From contig JBFYTF010000038.1 in assembly GCA_041300865.1 (NCBI GenBank), forward strand, positions 1-53,796: a DNA stretch of 53,796 nucleotides, read 5' to 3'. The stretch comes from JAAYZQ01 sp041300865. GTDB lineage: Bacteria > Chloroflexota > Anaerolineae > JAAYZQ01. Below, piece after piece: positions 26,992 through 36,419 of the stretch. The notes below the pieces were generated by a model. That model worked only from the letters and a program-made list of their open reading frames with translations. It did no database searches and was not told where the DNA came from. Within the stretch, counting starts at the first letter, position 1; each line of letters starts with the position of its first letter. The position numbers and the translations under genes are program-made.

Positions 26992-27846
26992 ATGGAGATC
27001 AAGACCGTCGGTGTCATTGGCTGTGGACTCATGGGCGCGGGCATCGTGGAGGTCAGCGCCCGGGCGGGCTACGACGTGGTGGTCATGGAGGTGAACCAGA
27101 CCCTGCTCGACCGGGGATTGGGCCGTATCGGCGGCTCGTTAGAGAAGGCGGTCGCTCGGGGCAAGGCCAGCCAGGAAGAGGCGGATGCCACCCTGCAGCG
27201 CATTCGCGGCACGTTGGACCTGGCAGATTTTGGGGCCTGTGATCTGGCGATCGAAGCCGCCATCGAGAATATGGACACCAAGAAGCAGCTTTTTGCCGCC
27301 CTGGATACGGTTCTGCCCCCCCACACCATCCTGGCGAGCAACACCTCGTCGCTATGCGTCACCGAGATGGCGAGCGTCACGAAGCGCGGCGACAAGGTGC
27401 TCGGCATTCACTTCTTCAACCCGGTACCGGTCATGCCCCTCATCGAGTTCGTGCGCACCATTCTCACCAGCGACGAGACGATCGAGACCGCACGCGAGTT
27501 TGGCGCCTCGTTGGGTAAGACAATGGTGACGGCCAAGGACACTCCGGGCTTTATCGTCAATCGCCTGCTCATCCCCTACATCCTCGACGCGGTGCGCGTT
27601 TACGAGAACGGGCTCGCCACCCGGGAGGACATTGACACGGCAATCAAGCTGGGCCTGAACCATCCTATGGGCCCTCTGACGCTCCTCGATTTTGTGGGGC
27701 TCGACACGACCCTCTATATCGCCGACGCGATGTTTGACGAATACAAGGATGAGCGCTACGCCGCACCACCTCTGCTGCGCCGCATGGTGATGGCCGGACA
27801 ACTGGGCCGCAAGAGCGGAAAGGGCTTCTACGACTATCATCGCTGA
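26992..27846 (+). CDS. hbd: 3-hydroxybutyryl-CoA / 3-hydroxyacyl-CoA dehydrogenase
   Basis: A stand-alone dehydrogenase of 284 residues, the normal family length, interconverting 3-hydroxyacyl-CoA and 3-oxoacyl-CoA with NAD(P). The N-terminal Rossmann domain has GVIGCGLMGAGI (8-19) and E34 at the end of strand two, which favours NAD. SNTSSL (117-121) and GIHFFNPVPVMPLIE contain the catalytic pair H140/E152. The C-terminal domain has DTPGFIVNRLL and LGLNHPMGPLTLLDFVGLDT. The start has AAAGGAG upstream. Its role may be butanoate-type fermentation, beta-oxidation or polyhydroxyalkanoate-linked chemistry; no thiolase or enoyl-CoA hydratase is adjacent. Confidence 0.93.
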   Translation: MEIKTVGVIGCGLMGAGIVEVSARAGYDVVVMEVNQTLLDRGLGRIGGSLEKAVARGKASQEEADATLQRIRGTLDLADFGACDLAIEAAIENMDTKKQLFAALDTVLPPHTILASNTSSLCVTEMASVTKRGDKVLGIHFFNPVPVMPLIEFVRTILTSDETIETAREFGASLGKTMVTAKDTPGFIVNRLLIPYILDAVRVYENGLATREDIDTAIKLGLNHPMGPLTLLDFVGLDTTLYIADAMFDEYKDERYAAPPLLRRMVMAGQLGRKSGKGFYDYHR

Positions 27847-27881
27847 GTCGCAGCTGCGACCTGGTCGGCCCTCACGAGATC

Positions 27882-28742
27882 ATGATTAGCATTTGCGAGG
27901 TCGGCAAGCGCTACAACTCCAAGCAGGCCCTCGATCAGCTCTCGCTGGAAGTGCCACCCGGCGCCGTTTTTGGCCTGCTCGGGCCAAACGGCGCCGGCAA
28001 GACGACGGTTCTGCGCCTGGTCATGGGCTTTATCTTTCCTGACACGGGGCAGATCGATCGTCGCGGGCTGCCGGTCAGCCGCATTGGCTACCTGCCGGAG
28101 CGTGCGTTTTACCCCCCGCGCTTCAGCATCCGCGACTACCTGGCGACGTTGGGCCGGCTCGCCGGCGCGGAGCCTACCACCGGCGAGCTGCTGGTCCAGG
28201 TAGGCCTGCGGGAAGCGAGCGGCCGGCGCCTGGGCGCGTGCTCGCGCGGCATGCTGCAGCGGGTCGGCCTGGCTCAGGCGCTGCTGGGCGATCCTGCTCT
28301 GCTCCTGCTGGACGAGCCGGCCCTGGCCTTGGACCCCGCCGGCCAAAAGTTCATGCGCGAGCAGATCCAGGCCCTGCACGCTGCGGGCACGACTGTCATC
28401 CTGTCCAGCCACCAGCTAGACGAGGTCACGCGCGTTTGCACTCACGTGGCGGTCCTCAGCCAGGGCCGCCTGATCCGCACCGGCCCGTTGGCGGCCATGC
28501 TGGCCGGAAGGCCGCAGGTAGTCATTGCCACCGGGCCGCTGCCTCCCGCGCTGCTGGAAGACCTGCAATGCCAGGAGCCGGGCATTTCTGCCTCAGCGCA
28601 GGAAGTGGTGCTCTTCGGCCCGGCCATCGCTCGCAAGGCCGAGGTGCTGCACCGCCTCCTCGACACCGGAGTAGAGATCCACGGCCTCAGTGAGGAGCAG
28701 GCTACCCTGGAAGAGGTTTATCTAGAGGCTACCACGAGATGA
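27882..28742 (+). CDS. ABC transporter ATP-binding protein
   Basis: A 286-residue ATPase of the two-gene (drug/export or membrane-protein type) ABC systems. Walker A is GPNGAGKT (34-41); Walker B is ALLLLDEPALALDP; the H-loop follows in VILSSHQLDEV. The signature loop reads CSRGMLQRVGLAQ rather than LSGGQ, as in many CcmA/NatA-type exporters. A roughly 70-residue C-terminal extension follows. It starts 35 bases after the dehydrogenase, with only a weak ribosome-binding site, and overlaps the permease gene by four bases (ATGA). Confidence 0.9.
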   Translation: MISICEVGKRYNSKQALDQLSLEVPPGAVFGLLGPNGAGKTTVLRLVMGFIFPDTGQIDRRGLPVSRIGYLPERAFYPPRFSIRDYLATLGRLAGAEPTTGELLVQVGLREASGRRLGACSRGMLQRVGLAQALLGDPALLLLDEPALALDPAGQKFMREQIQALHAAGTTVILSSHQLDEVTRVCTHVAVLSQGRLIRTGPLAAMLAGRPQVVIATGPLPPALLEDLQCQEPGISASAQEVVLFGPAIARKAEVLHRLLDTGVEIHGLSEEQATLEEVYLEATTR

Positions 28743-29455
28743 TCCGCGCCTCGGTCCTGGCTCGCTTCCTCTCCCGGGATCTGTTTCTGTCGCTTTCGGG
28801 CATCGTGCCCCTCGCCGTGGCTGTCACCTTTGGCCTCATCGCCTTTGAGTACGGCATGGATCAAGCCCAGTTCTTCACTGTGGCCGGGCTCGGGACCGCC
28901 ACCATTTGCCTACTCACCTCCCTGTTGCTGTCGGCGAGGGCCGCTCGCGCCTGGTTCTATCCGCTCCTTGCCCGGTTGCCGCGGCGCGACGAGCTCCTGG
29001 CCGCTATCGTGCTCAGCAGCCTGGGCATCACCACCCTCCTGTCGCTGCTCATCACCGTCGCCAACCTGGCCGCCGGTCGGCTTACGCTGCACTGGCCTTC
29101 GGCGCTGTGGCTGCTGCCCACCTGGTTTGCCCTGTGGCTGCTGGCTGCGGCTCTGGCCCTGCCCCTGGCCGCTCTCACCAGCCGTGGCGGGTCGCACCTG
29201 GCCCTGTGGGTCCTGTTCGCTGCCCTGCTGGTCGCATACGACCAAAAGAGCAGGCTCGGCCCTGCTCTGGAGCCGGCCGCCCGCCTGCTGACTATATCGT
29301 TCTGGCCGGTGAATACGCTCCTGGCGCAGGCCTCGGCCGGTGTCCACGACGGCGCCTACTTCCTGGCCCTGCTGCTGACACTCGTCTATGGTCTGCTGCT
29401 GTTCGTTCTGGCGGCCCAGCTCTTTGGCCGGAAGGACTTGCTTTGGGCTGAGTAA
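28739..29455 (+). CDS. ABC transporter permease, six-helix type
   Basis: A 238-residue membrane protein with about six hydrophobic segments (around residues 17-37, 48-65, 86-110, 118-145, 152-166 and 205-228). It overlaps the ATPase gene and would form the membrane part of the same exporter. The sequence is Leu/Ala-rich and shows no family signature beyond this context, so the substrate is unknown. It ends with a short charged tail (GRKDLLWAE). Confidence 0.82.
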   Translation: MIRASVLARFLSRDLFLSLSGIVPLAVAVTFGLIAFEYGMDQAQFFTVAGLGTATICLLTSLLLSARAARAWFYPLLARLPRRDELLAAIVLSSLGITTLLSLLITVANLAAGRLTLHWPSALWLLPTWFALWLLAAALALPLAALTSRGGSHLALWVLFAALLVAYDQKSRLGPALEPAARLLTISFWPVNTLLAQASAGVHDGAYFLALLLTLVYGLLLFVLAAQLFGRKDLLWAE

Positions 29456-29533
29456 CGGCCCCGTTTCAGGCGCCATGCCGCGTGCCGCGGTGTCCCTGGC
29501 GCCCGGACCACGGCGCCGCAACATGGAGGTTGC

Positions 29534-30859
29534 GTGACAGGTACCACACTTGACTTTCCCCCAGGCTTCCTGTGGGGTACGGCGACTGCGGCCCACCAGG
29601 TCGAAGGCGACAACATGGGCAACGACTGGTCGGCGTTCGAGCAACGTCCGGGCGCCATCTGGCACGGCGACCGCAGCGGTAAGGCGTGCGATTGGTGGGC
29701 CAATGCCGAGCAGGATTTCGACTTGATGGCCGGGATGGGGCACAACAGCCATCGCCTTTCAGTGGAGTGGAGCCGCATCGAGCCGCAGGAAGGCTGCTTC
29801 GACCGGGAGGCCATGGCCCGCTACCGCGCCATGCTTGAGGGCCTGCGCCGGCGGGGGATCGAGCCCATGGTGACGCTCTTTCACTTCAGCTCACCCCTTT
29901 GGCTCGCCCGTCAGGGCGGATGGCAGAATCCGGCTGTGGTGCGCCTCTTCCGCCGCTTTGCGCATCACACGGTGCAGGAACTGGGCGACCTCGTGCGGCT
30001 GTGGTGTACCGTCAACGAGCCCAACGTCTATGCCGCGGTGGGACACCTCTTCGGCGAGCATGCGCCGGGTGTCAAGTCGGTGCCGGCCTACTTTCGCGCC
30101 CTGCGCCTCCAGCTCCTGGCCCACGCTGCGGCCTACCGTGTCATCCACGCCCTCGACGGCCGGGCGCAAGTCGGCCTGGTCAAGAACATCCCCATTTTTG
30201 AGCCGGCCGGGCAGGGCGCGGCACCCCTGGCGCGCGTCGTCGACCATCTCTTTAACGAGGTGACACTGCGCGCCGTGCGTAACGGCCGGCTAGGCTGGCC
30301 TCTGGCGGCGGTCCCGGTGACCTACGGCGCCCTTGCCGACAGCATCGATTTTCTGGGTGTCAACTACTACACACGACTCCTGGTAGGGCCGCTGCGCGGT
30401 GGACGCGGGCTGCTGCACGCCAAGCCGGGCACGGAATGGAGCGACTACGGCCGCAATGGCACCTATGGCGAGATCTATCCGGCGGGTCTCGGCCGGGCTC
30501 TGGCGCGCGCCGCCCGCCTGGGCAAGCCCATCTATGTTACAGAGAACGGCCTGCCCGACGCCGACGATGACCAGCGGCCGCGCTACCTGCTGACCCACCT
30601 GGCCGAGATGCACCGTGCGATAGCCCGCGGCGCCGACGTCCGCGGCTACTACCACTGGACCTTCACCGACAACTTTGAGTGGGCGGAGGGCTGGGGCCTG
30701 CGCTTTGGTCTGGTGGCCCTGGATCCCAATACCCAGGAGCGCACTCCTCGCCGCAGCGCAGAGCTGTTCTCCCGCATCGCCCGGCAAAATGCCATCACTG
30801 CCGCGATGGTGCAAGAGTACGCGCCTGAAGCCGGTGAGCAGGTGTGGCGCCGGCCCTAG
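29534..30859 (+). CDS. Family 1 glycoside hydrolase (beta-glucosidase/beta-glycosidase)
   Basis: A 441-residue cytoplasmic TIM-barrel enzyme that removes beta-linked sugars from short glycans or glycosides. The N-terminal signature is GFLWGTATAAHQVEGDN (11-27). The acid/base is E162 in CTVNEPNVYA, the nucleophile E337 in YVTENGLPD, with NYYTR and YHWTFTDNFEWAEGW sugar-binding segments later. The strand-three motif TLFHFSSPLWL replaces the common TLYHWDLP, as in the Sulfolobus-like and Chloroflexi members. The start is GTG 29534, five bases after GGAGG. It ends tail to tail with the next gene: the stop codons share the palindrome CTAG. Confidence 0.93.
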   Translation: MTGTTLDFPPGFLWGTATAAHQVEGDNMGNDWSAFEQRPGAIWHGDRSGKACDWWANAEQDFDLMAGMGHNSHRLSVEWSRIEPQEGCFDREAMARYRAMLEGLRRRGIEPMVTLFHFSSPLWLARQGGWQNPAVVRLFRRFAHHTVQELGDLVRLWCTVNEPNVYAAVGHLFGEHAPGVKSVPAYFRALRLQLLAHAAAYRVIHALDGRAQVGLVKNIPIFEPAGQGAAPLARVVDHLFNEVTLRAVRNGRLGWPLAAVPVTYGALADSIDFLGVNYYTRLLVGPLRGGRGLLHAKPGTEWSDYGRNGTYGEIYPAGLGRALARAARLGKPIYVTENGLPDADDDQRPRYLLTHLAEMHRAIARGADVRGYYHWTFTDNFEWAEGWGLRFGLVALDPNTQERTPRRSAELFSRIARQNAITAAMVQEYAPEAGEQVWRRP

Positions 30860-33390
30860 GCAGAGACGCTGCCGGGGTCCTCGCGGACGACGACGAGAAG
30901 GGTGAGGTCATCGAAGCGGGGAGCGTCGCCGACGAAGCGGTGGACCTCGGCCAGGAGGGCCTGCTGCATGCTCGCTGCCGACAGACCCAGGTGTGCGCGA
31001 GCGGCCCCCAGCAGGCGCGCGGTGCCCAGGAGTTCGCCGCTGGCACCTTGGGCGTCGGGCAGACCGTCCGTGTAAAGGAGCAGGGTGTCACCTGCGGCCA
31101 GGGTTCGCCGGCCGTCTTCCCAGGAAGTAGCTTCGCTCACCCCCAGGGCCATGCCGGTTCGGCTAAGCCACTCCACGGTGCCCCCGGGAGCGGCGTGCAG
31201 CAGTACGGGCGGGTTGTGCCCGGCGTTGCCATAGACCACGGTGCCAGAGGTGGGGTCCAGGACCCCGTAAAAGACCGTGACAAACATCCCTGTGTGGGTT
31301 TCGCCCAGGAGCCGGCGGTTGACGGCGGCCAGTACCTCGCCGGGCCGATCCGGGTGTTGAGCGGCGTAGGTGCGCACCAGCGTCCGGCTGAGAGCCATGT
31401 ACAGGGCGGCGCCCGCTCCCTTGTCGGAGACGTCGGCGACGAGAATGCCCAACCTTCCACCCGGCAGCGGAATAAAGTCATAGAAGTCGCCCGAGGTCTC
31501 GCGCGCAGGCTCAAGGACGGCGGCGAGCTGCCAGCCGTGCAGCTCTGGGATACGTTCGGGCAATAGCCCGGTCTGGATGCGGCCGGCGACGGCCAGCTCG
31601 CGGCTGGCCTGGCCGTGGGCCAAGGCCCGGGCGTCGATCTCGGAGCGGAGTGTCGCGAGGCCCGCACTGGCTTGCTCAGCCAGCCGTCCGGCTCCGATCT
31701 CCAGGAATGTGTCGCGCGCCTGTCGCAACAGCGCCTGAGCGCGTGACAGGTCCGCGGGTTCGCCGCGGTGGGCGTGGACCTCGGCAGCGAACTGCATGCT
31801 GCGGGCCCAGTGCCAGCGCATGCCGCGGCTGATCTGGATGGCCGCTACCTTTTCCAGCGCGACGAGGGCCTGCGACCAGTGCTGCCGGGCCAGGTCGAGC
31901 TCGCACTGGGCCATGAGGAGAGTAGGCTCGTGCCAGACGCTGCTGCGGGCAGCGGCGAGGTGGCGCGCATCCTTGAGCAGCCGTGCAGCCTCGCCGGCCT
32001 GGCCCTGCCGGGCGCGGATGGTGGCGAGTGTCGTGGTGGCGCTTACCTGGCTGCCCAGGCCCCGGTTGGCAATGTCCATGGCCTCTCTTGTCCAGGCCTC
32101 CACCTCTGACCAATCCTCAACCTGTTCGAAGCGGTTCTGTGCCAGGAAAAGCCAGCTCAGCTCCATGTTGATGTTGTGCACCATCTGCAGGTCACCGCGC
32201 TCGCGCGTCCCGGCCTGCACCTCGAGGAGCAGACGTCGCGCTTCTTCGGACTCGCCTTTCATCATCAGGATGAACGCCTGCGTGGTGGTCACGGCCGGGC
32301 GGAAGAGCTCCGGGTTCGGCAGCATCTCGATCAACCGCACGAGCTCCGGAATCTGCGCCTCGGCAAAGGCGATCTCGCCCAAAGTGAGCGAGTTGGCCAC
32401 GATGGACATGAAGGGATTGATCTGTTCGGAGATGGATCCCTGGCGGCGCGATAGCTCGAGGCCGCGCTGAAAGAACTGGCGACTACCCCGCAGGTCTCCC
32501 TCCAGATCGTTGGTCAGGTAACCCAGGTTGTGGTTGGCCCGGGCGGCGATGGCGAGAAAACCACCTGCCTCGGCCAGTTCCACAGCCCGCCGAAGTGCTG
32601 CGAGGGCCTGCTGCGGCGGCTCGTCGGGCAGGACGGCCAGGGTGGTGAGGGCGTCCGCCTGGACATCCACGGCGCCCAACCGCTCGGCCATCTCCAGCGC
32701 CTCAAGGCAGAGGGCCCGCGTTCGCTCGGGCAGCCCGTTAAAGTGGTACGCCCGTGCCGTCTCGTGCAGCAGGCGAGCCACTGCCTGGCTCTCTGGTGCA
32801 CCTTCCACGGCCTTGAGGCCCTCTAGGCAGAGGCTCAGGCCGCCGGGCGTGTCGCCGCCAAACCAGGCCGCGCGTGCCGAGCGCGCGTAGAGGCTCGCCA
32901 CGCCGTCCATGTCGCCGCTTGCCTGATCCAGGTCGATGGCCTCGCGCCAGAGCCGGAGCGCATGGCGAAAGTCTCCCTGGCGATAGACCGCCTCGCCCAG
33001 GCCAACCAACAGCCCAGGCCGGACCTCAGGCGACGGGGAGAGGTCCAGGGCGCAGCGGTAGTGCGCCTCGGCCTCCTGGTTAGCATAGGAGGCCAGGGCC
33101 GTGGCAGCAGCGCGGGCATAATAGGCCAGTGCTTGTTGCTCCTCGCCCGCTTCCTGGAAATGGCGGCCCAGGGCCGCTGCCAGCTCGTCGAGGCGGTCGG
33201 AAAAGATCCGTTGCAGGGCCTGGCCCACGGCCAGGTGCAGGCGCCTGCGGTCGGCGTCCAACAGCGATCCGTAGGCCGCCTGCTGCACCAGGTTGTGGCG
33301 GAAGAGGTACTCCAGATCGGGCTCCACCCGGGCCAGGCGGATGAGGCCCGAGTTCTCCAAATGGGACAGTTGATACGCCAGACCTGTCAT
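30856..33390 (-). CDS. TPR-domain / PP2C (SpoIIE-type) phosphatase, second half of a split gene
   Basis: An 844-residue cytoplasmic protein. Residues 1-60 are the end of an STAND/AAA winged-helix region (LSHLENSGLIRLARVEPDLEYLFRHNLVQQAAY), followed by many TPR-like repeats (60-580) and a PP2C/SpoIIE-type phosphatase domain (about 600-840: SGDFYDFIPL, LVADVSDKGAGAALYMALS, GNAGHNPPVLLH, LLYTDGLPDAQG, RFDDLTLLVV, with metal Asp residues in place). SpoIIE-type enzymes usually act on anti-anti-sigma phosphoproteins. The N-terminal segment normally belongs inside the protein encoded just upstream, in the same frame with two TGA codons between. ATG 33390 has GGAG eight bases before it; GTG 33396 is an alternative. 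Confidence 0.85.
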   Translation of the reverse strand: MTGLAYQLSHLENSGLIRLARVEPDLEYLFRHNLVQQAAYGSLLDADRRRLHLAVGQALQRIFSDRLDELAAALGRHFQEAGEEQQALAYYARAAATALASYANQEAEAHYRCALDLSPSPEVRPGLLVGLGEAVYRQGDFRHALRLWREAIDLDQASGDMDGVASLYARSARAAWFGGDTPGGLSLCLEGLKAVEGAPESQAVARLLHETARAYHFNGLPERTRALCLEALEMAERLGAVDVQADALTTLAVLPDEPPQQALAALRRAVELAEAGGFLAIAARANHNLGYLTNDLEGDLRGSRQFFQRGLELSRRQGSISEQINPFMSIVANSLTLGEIAFAEAQIPELVRLIEMLPNPELFRPAVTTTQAFILMMKGESEEARRLLLEVQAGTRERGDLQMVHNINMELSWLFLAQNRFEQVEDWSEVEAWTREAMDIANRGLGSQVSATTTLATIRARQGQAGEAARLLKDARHLAAARSSVWHEPTLLMAQCELDLARQHWSQALVALEKVAAIQISRGMRWHWARSMQFAAEVHAHRGEPADLSRAQALLRQARDTFLEIGAGRLAEQASAGLATLRSEIDARALAHGQASRELAVAGRIQTGLLPERIPELHGWQLAAVLEPARETSGDFYDFIPLPGGRLGILVADVSDKGAGAALYMALSRTLVRTYAAQHPDRPGEVLAAVNRRLLGETHTGMFVTVFYGVLDPTSGTVVYGNAGHNPPVLLHAAPGGTVEWLSRTGMALGVSEATSWEDGRRTLAAGDTLLLYTDGLPDAQGASGELLGTARLLGAARAHLGLSAASMQQALLAEVHRFVGDAPRFDDLTLLVVVREDPGSVSA

Positions 33391-33447
33391 CAGCACATCT
33401 CCTCAAGATCGGGCCACGCGGGCGCGCGCTGCTGCCGAGCGCGGCAC

Positions 33448-35355
33448 TCAGGCAGCCGGCCCATCGCTGTCCTGTTCTTCCTCAAGAACCTGCTCCAACA
33501 CGCGTACCGGAAACTGGCGGCCGATGACGGCTGCCACCCGCAGCGTGTGTTTCACCTCTTCAGGCAGGCGGTCGATGCGCGCCAGAAGGAGGCTTTGCAG
33601 ATTGTCCGGGATGTCCATGGCGTCGATATGAGACGCCACCACCCAGCCGCCTTCGTTCCGCGCGATGCTGCCGCGCTCGATGAGCATGCGAATGACCTCT
33701 TCTACAAAGAAGGGGTTGCCCTCGGCCTTTTTTAGGATGAGGGAGCGTGTCTCCTCGGACAGGGCCTCGATCTCCAGGAGGTTGGCCACCAGCCGGCGGC
33801 TGTCGCTGTCGGACAGGGCCTGGAGGCTGAGCTCGGTCAGGCTGCCCCCCAGGAGCTCGCGGGCGGCGGTGACCAGGCGCCAGCCCGGGCTGTCGCGATC
33901 GGGGCGGGTGACCAGGCACACGAGCAGCGGGACCGATGAGGCGAGGGGCAGGAGCCGCACCAGGAGCTCGACGGAGGAGGGATCGGCCCAGTGTAGGTCC
34001 TCGATGATAAGAACGAGGGGGTGGCGGACGGCCAGGGCCTGGAATAACTGCCGCAGCGCGCCGAGAACCTGGGCCTGCAAGGCCTGAGGATCGAGAAGGC
34101 TGATCCGTTCCTGGTCTTCCGGCTCCAGCTTCAGGGAAAGCAGGTGCGCCAGGTAGGGACCCACCTGACCTGCTTGGGGGCCAAAAAGATCCGCTGTCAA
34201 CCGCGTTAGGGCGGCCTGCGTCTCGGCTTCCTCGCCCATCTGGGGCACGCCCAGGGTGGAGCGCACGAGGTCTTGTAGGAGGTGGTAGGCAAGGGCCCGG
34301 CCGTATGACAGGCAGTGTCCCTCCGCCCAGGCCGGCTGCCCGGCGGCCTGGCCGGCCATGGCGGCCTTCCACTCGGCGATGAGCCGCGTCTTGCCCAAGC
34401 CGGGCTCGCCCACGATGAGAACCACGCGGCCCAGCCCGGCCCGCACCGCCTCGCACAGACGGAGGAGGATGGCCAGCTCGGCGTCGCGCCCGACCATGGG
34501 GCTCTGCAGCCCGGCGGCATCCAGACCGCGGAGGCGACCCGGCCGGGTGCGGGCCCCTTCTACCTGGTAGACGCGGATCGGGCCGGGAATGCCCTTGACC
34601 TCGATGGCCCCCAGATCGCTTGTCTCAAAGAGGGGCCCGACGAAGCGGTGGGTGTCTTCGCTGATGACCACCGACATAGGCCCGGCGGCGAACTTCAGGC
34701 GGGCAGCCAGGTTCACGGTGGCACCCATGGCCGTGTAATCGTAGCGCAGGTCGTTGCCAACGGCGCCGAGGACGACGGGGCCGGTGTTGAGGCAGGCGCG
34801 CATCGCAATGTCGAGGCCGTGACGGCGGCGCACGTCACCGGCATAATCTCGAATGGCGGCCACCAGCTCCAGGGCCGCACTCACGGCCCGGACGGGGTCA
34901 TCCTCATGGGCCACTGGGGCGCCGAAGAAGGCCCATAAGCCATCGCCCAACAGCCGGGCGACCGTGCCCTCGTAACGGTAGATGACAGGTGTGATGCGGT
35001 CCAGCGCACCGCTCATGACGGCCACCCAGGTCTCTTCGCCGAGCTGGCGCGCCAGGGCCGTGGAGCCGACGACATCGGTAAAGAGAACGGTGACGATGCG
35101 TCGCTCCCCGGCCAACTGCCCTGCGGCGCGCACCTTGCGGGCCAGTGGATCGGGCGCCGCGGCGGCCAGGCGGGCAAGACTGGCTTCGTCCGCCGGGGTG
35201 CTGGGCCTCGTGGCCTGGCCACAGTGCATGCAAAAGCGGGCGCCGGAAGGCAGCACGGCGCCGCAGTTCGAGCACTGGCTGGCGAGCGTGGCACCGCAGT
35301 TCAGGCAGAAGCGGGCGCTCGCCGGGTTATCCGTCTGGCACTGTGAACATCTCAT
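33448..35355 (-). CDS. Zinc-ribbon adenylate/guanylate cyclase with AAA/STAND ATPase
   Basis: A 635-residue cytoplasmic protein. Two to three CxxC zinc ribbons (RCSQC...FCLNC, QCSNC...FCMHC) at residues 1-50, then a class III nucleotide cyclase domain (about 80-260: VTVLFTDVVGST with the first metal Asp, RLLGDGLWAFFG with the second, YTAMGATVNLAARLK), then an AAA/STAND ATPase (about 290-630: VGEPGLGKTR Walker A, VLIIEDLHWADPS Walker B, RRLVANLLEIEALS). This plan is common in Chloroflexi signalling proteins that normally continue into TPR repeats; here it stops at TGA 33448. ATG 35355 is chosen because a TACAAT -10 sits over the upstream ATG at 35436. Confidence 0.88.
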   Translation of the reverse strand: MRCSQCQTDNPASARFCLNCGATLASQCSNCGAVLPSGARFCMHCGQATRPSTPADEASLARLAAAAPDPLARKVRAAGQLAGERRIVTVLFTDVVGSTALARQLGEETWVAVMSGALDRITPVIYRYEGTVARLLGDGLWAFFGAPVAHEDDPVRAVSAALELVAAIRDYAGDVRRRHGLDIAMRACLNTGPVVLGAVGNDLRYDYTAMGATVNLAARLKFAAGPMSVVISEDTHRFVGPLFETSDLGAIEVKGIPGPIRVYQVEGARTRPGRLRGLDAAGLQSPMVGRDAELAILLRLCEAVRAGLGRVVLIVGEPGLGKTRLIAEWKAAMAGQAAGQPAWAEGHCLSYGRALAYHLLQDLVRSTLGVPQMGEEAETQAALTRLTADLFGPQAGQVGPYLAHLLSLKLEPEDQERISLLDPQALQAQVLGALRQLFQALAVRHPLVLIIEDLHWADPSSVELLVRLLPLASSVPLLVCLVTRPDRDSPGWRLVTAARELLGGSLTELSLQALSDSDSRRLVANLLEIEALSEETRSLILKKAEGNPFFVEEVIRMLIERGSIARNEGGWVVASHIDAMDIPDNLQSLLLARIDRLPEEVKHTLRVAAVIGRQFPVRVLEQVLEEEQDSDGPAA

Positions 35356-35434
35356 CTCACGATCCCTTGACAGGCTCCGGCCCGGTTCCTGCCCGGCTCG
35401 GACCTCGCGCAGACCACCCGCTGCAACGCGGGAC

Positions 35435-35463
35435 ATTGTACCACAAAGTGGGCCGGAGGGAAA
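35435..35463 (-). promoter_or_regulatory. Possible promoter of the cyclase/PP2C genes
   Basis: Minus strand TTTCCC (35463-35458), a 17-base spacer and TACAAT (35440-35435). The -35 is weak. It supports starting the protein at 35355 rather than 35436. Confidence 0.4.
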
Positions 35464-35477
35464 GGAGAGGGCCGTGC

Positions 35478-36419
35478 TCAGGTAGAAGCGAGAAAACCTC
35501 GCACGAGGCGCAGGGCAGGCTCGAAGGGGTCCGAGCTGGCGTCTAGCCAGTGGATGCGGGAGTCGCCGGGCTGGAACCAGTTGGCCTGGTGGCGCACAAA
35601 GCGGCGGCTGGCGCGTTTGATGGCCTGTACCGTATCCTCGAGACTGGCCTCACCGGCCAGGTAGGGCCGGAACTGGCCATAGCCGACGCCCGACATGGCG
35701 GGCAGGCCAAAGTCGTACCCGGCGACCACCAGCCGCTGGACCTCGTCCTCCAGCCCCGCGGCCATCATGGCCTCTACACGCCGGTCGATGCGCTCGTAGA
35801 GGACGGCGCGCGCCACCTGCAGGCCCAGGATCAGGATGCGGTAGGGAGGCGGAGCCTTGGCCTGCTGCTGCGAGATGGGCCGGCCGGTGGCAAGGCAAAC
35901 CTCCAAAGCGCGGATCACGCGGCGGACGTTGCGCGGGTCGATGCGCCGCGCGGCGGCCGGATCGAGGGCCTCGAGGCGAGCGTGAAGGGCAGGGGCGCCC
36001 TCTTTTTCAGCCTGGCGGCCAAGCTCCTGGCGCAGCTGCTCGTCGGGCGGCACACGGGGCACCTGCCAGCCCTCCAGCACTGCCATGGCATACTGGCCGG
36101 TGCCGCCGACGAGAAAGGGTACGCGGCCGCGGGCCAGGATGCCGTCGATGGCAGCGTAGGCCAGCGCCTGGAACTCGGCCAGGCTGAGGGCTTGGTCGGG
36201 GTCCACGACGTCAAGCAGGTGATGGGGCACGCCGGCCTGCTCCTCCGGCGTTGCTTTGGCGGTGCCGATATCCATGCCCCGGTAGACCTGCCGCGAGTCA
36301 GCCGAGACGACCTCGCCACCTACAGCTTGCGCCAGGCGCACGGCGAGGGCGGTCTTGCCGGCCGCGGTGGGGCCGACGATCGCGACGAGGGGTTGCTCAG
36401 CCGGTGACGGCGTTCTCAT
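35478..36419 (-). CDS. miaA: tRNA dimethylallyltransferase MiaA
   Basis: MiaA adds a dimethylallyl group to A37 of tRNAs reading UNN codons. The 313-residue protein is of usual length: P-loop GPTAAGKT (16-23), SADSRQVYRGMDIGTAKA (39-56), GVPHHLLDVVDP, PFLVGGTGQY, DPRNVRRVIRALEV, YDFGLPAMSGVGYGQ and IKRASRRFVRHQANWF. The start ATG 36419 is inside the end of the upstream yraN gene (23-base overlap), so the two are coupled. The longer upstream frame is a shadow of yraN. There is no good ribosome-binding site of its own. Confidence 0.95.
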   Translation of the reverse strand: MRTPSPAEQPLVAIVGPTAAGKTALAVRLAQAVGGEVVSADSRQVYRGMDIGTAKATPEEQAGVPHHLLDVVDPDQALSLAEFQALAYAAIDGILARGRVPFLVGGTGQYAMAVLEGWQVPRVPPDEQLRQELGRQAEKEGAPALHARLEALDPAAARRIDPRNVRRVIRALEVCLATGRPISQQQAKAPPPYRILILGLQVARAVLYERIDRRVEAMMAAGLEDEVQRLVVAGYDFGLPAMSGVGYGQFRPYLAGEASLEDTVQAIKRASRRFVRHQANWFQPGDSRIHWLDASSDPFEPALRLVRGFLAST

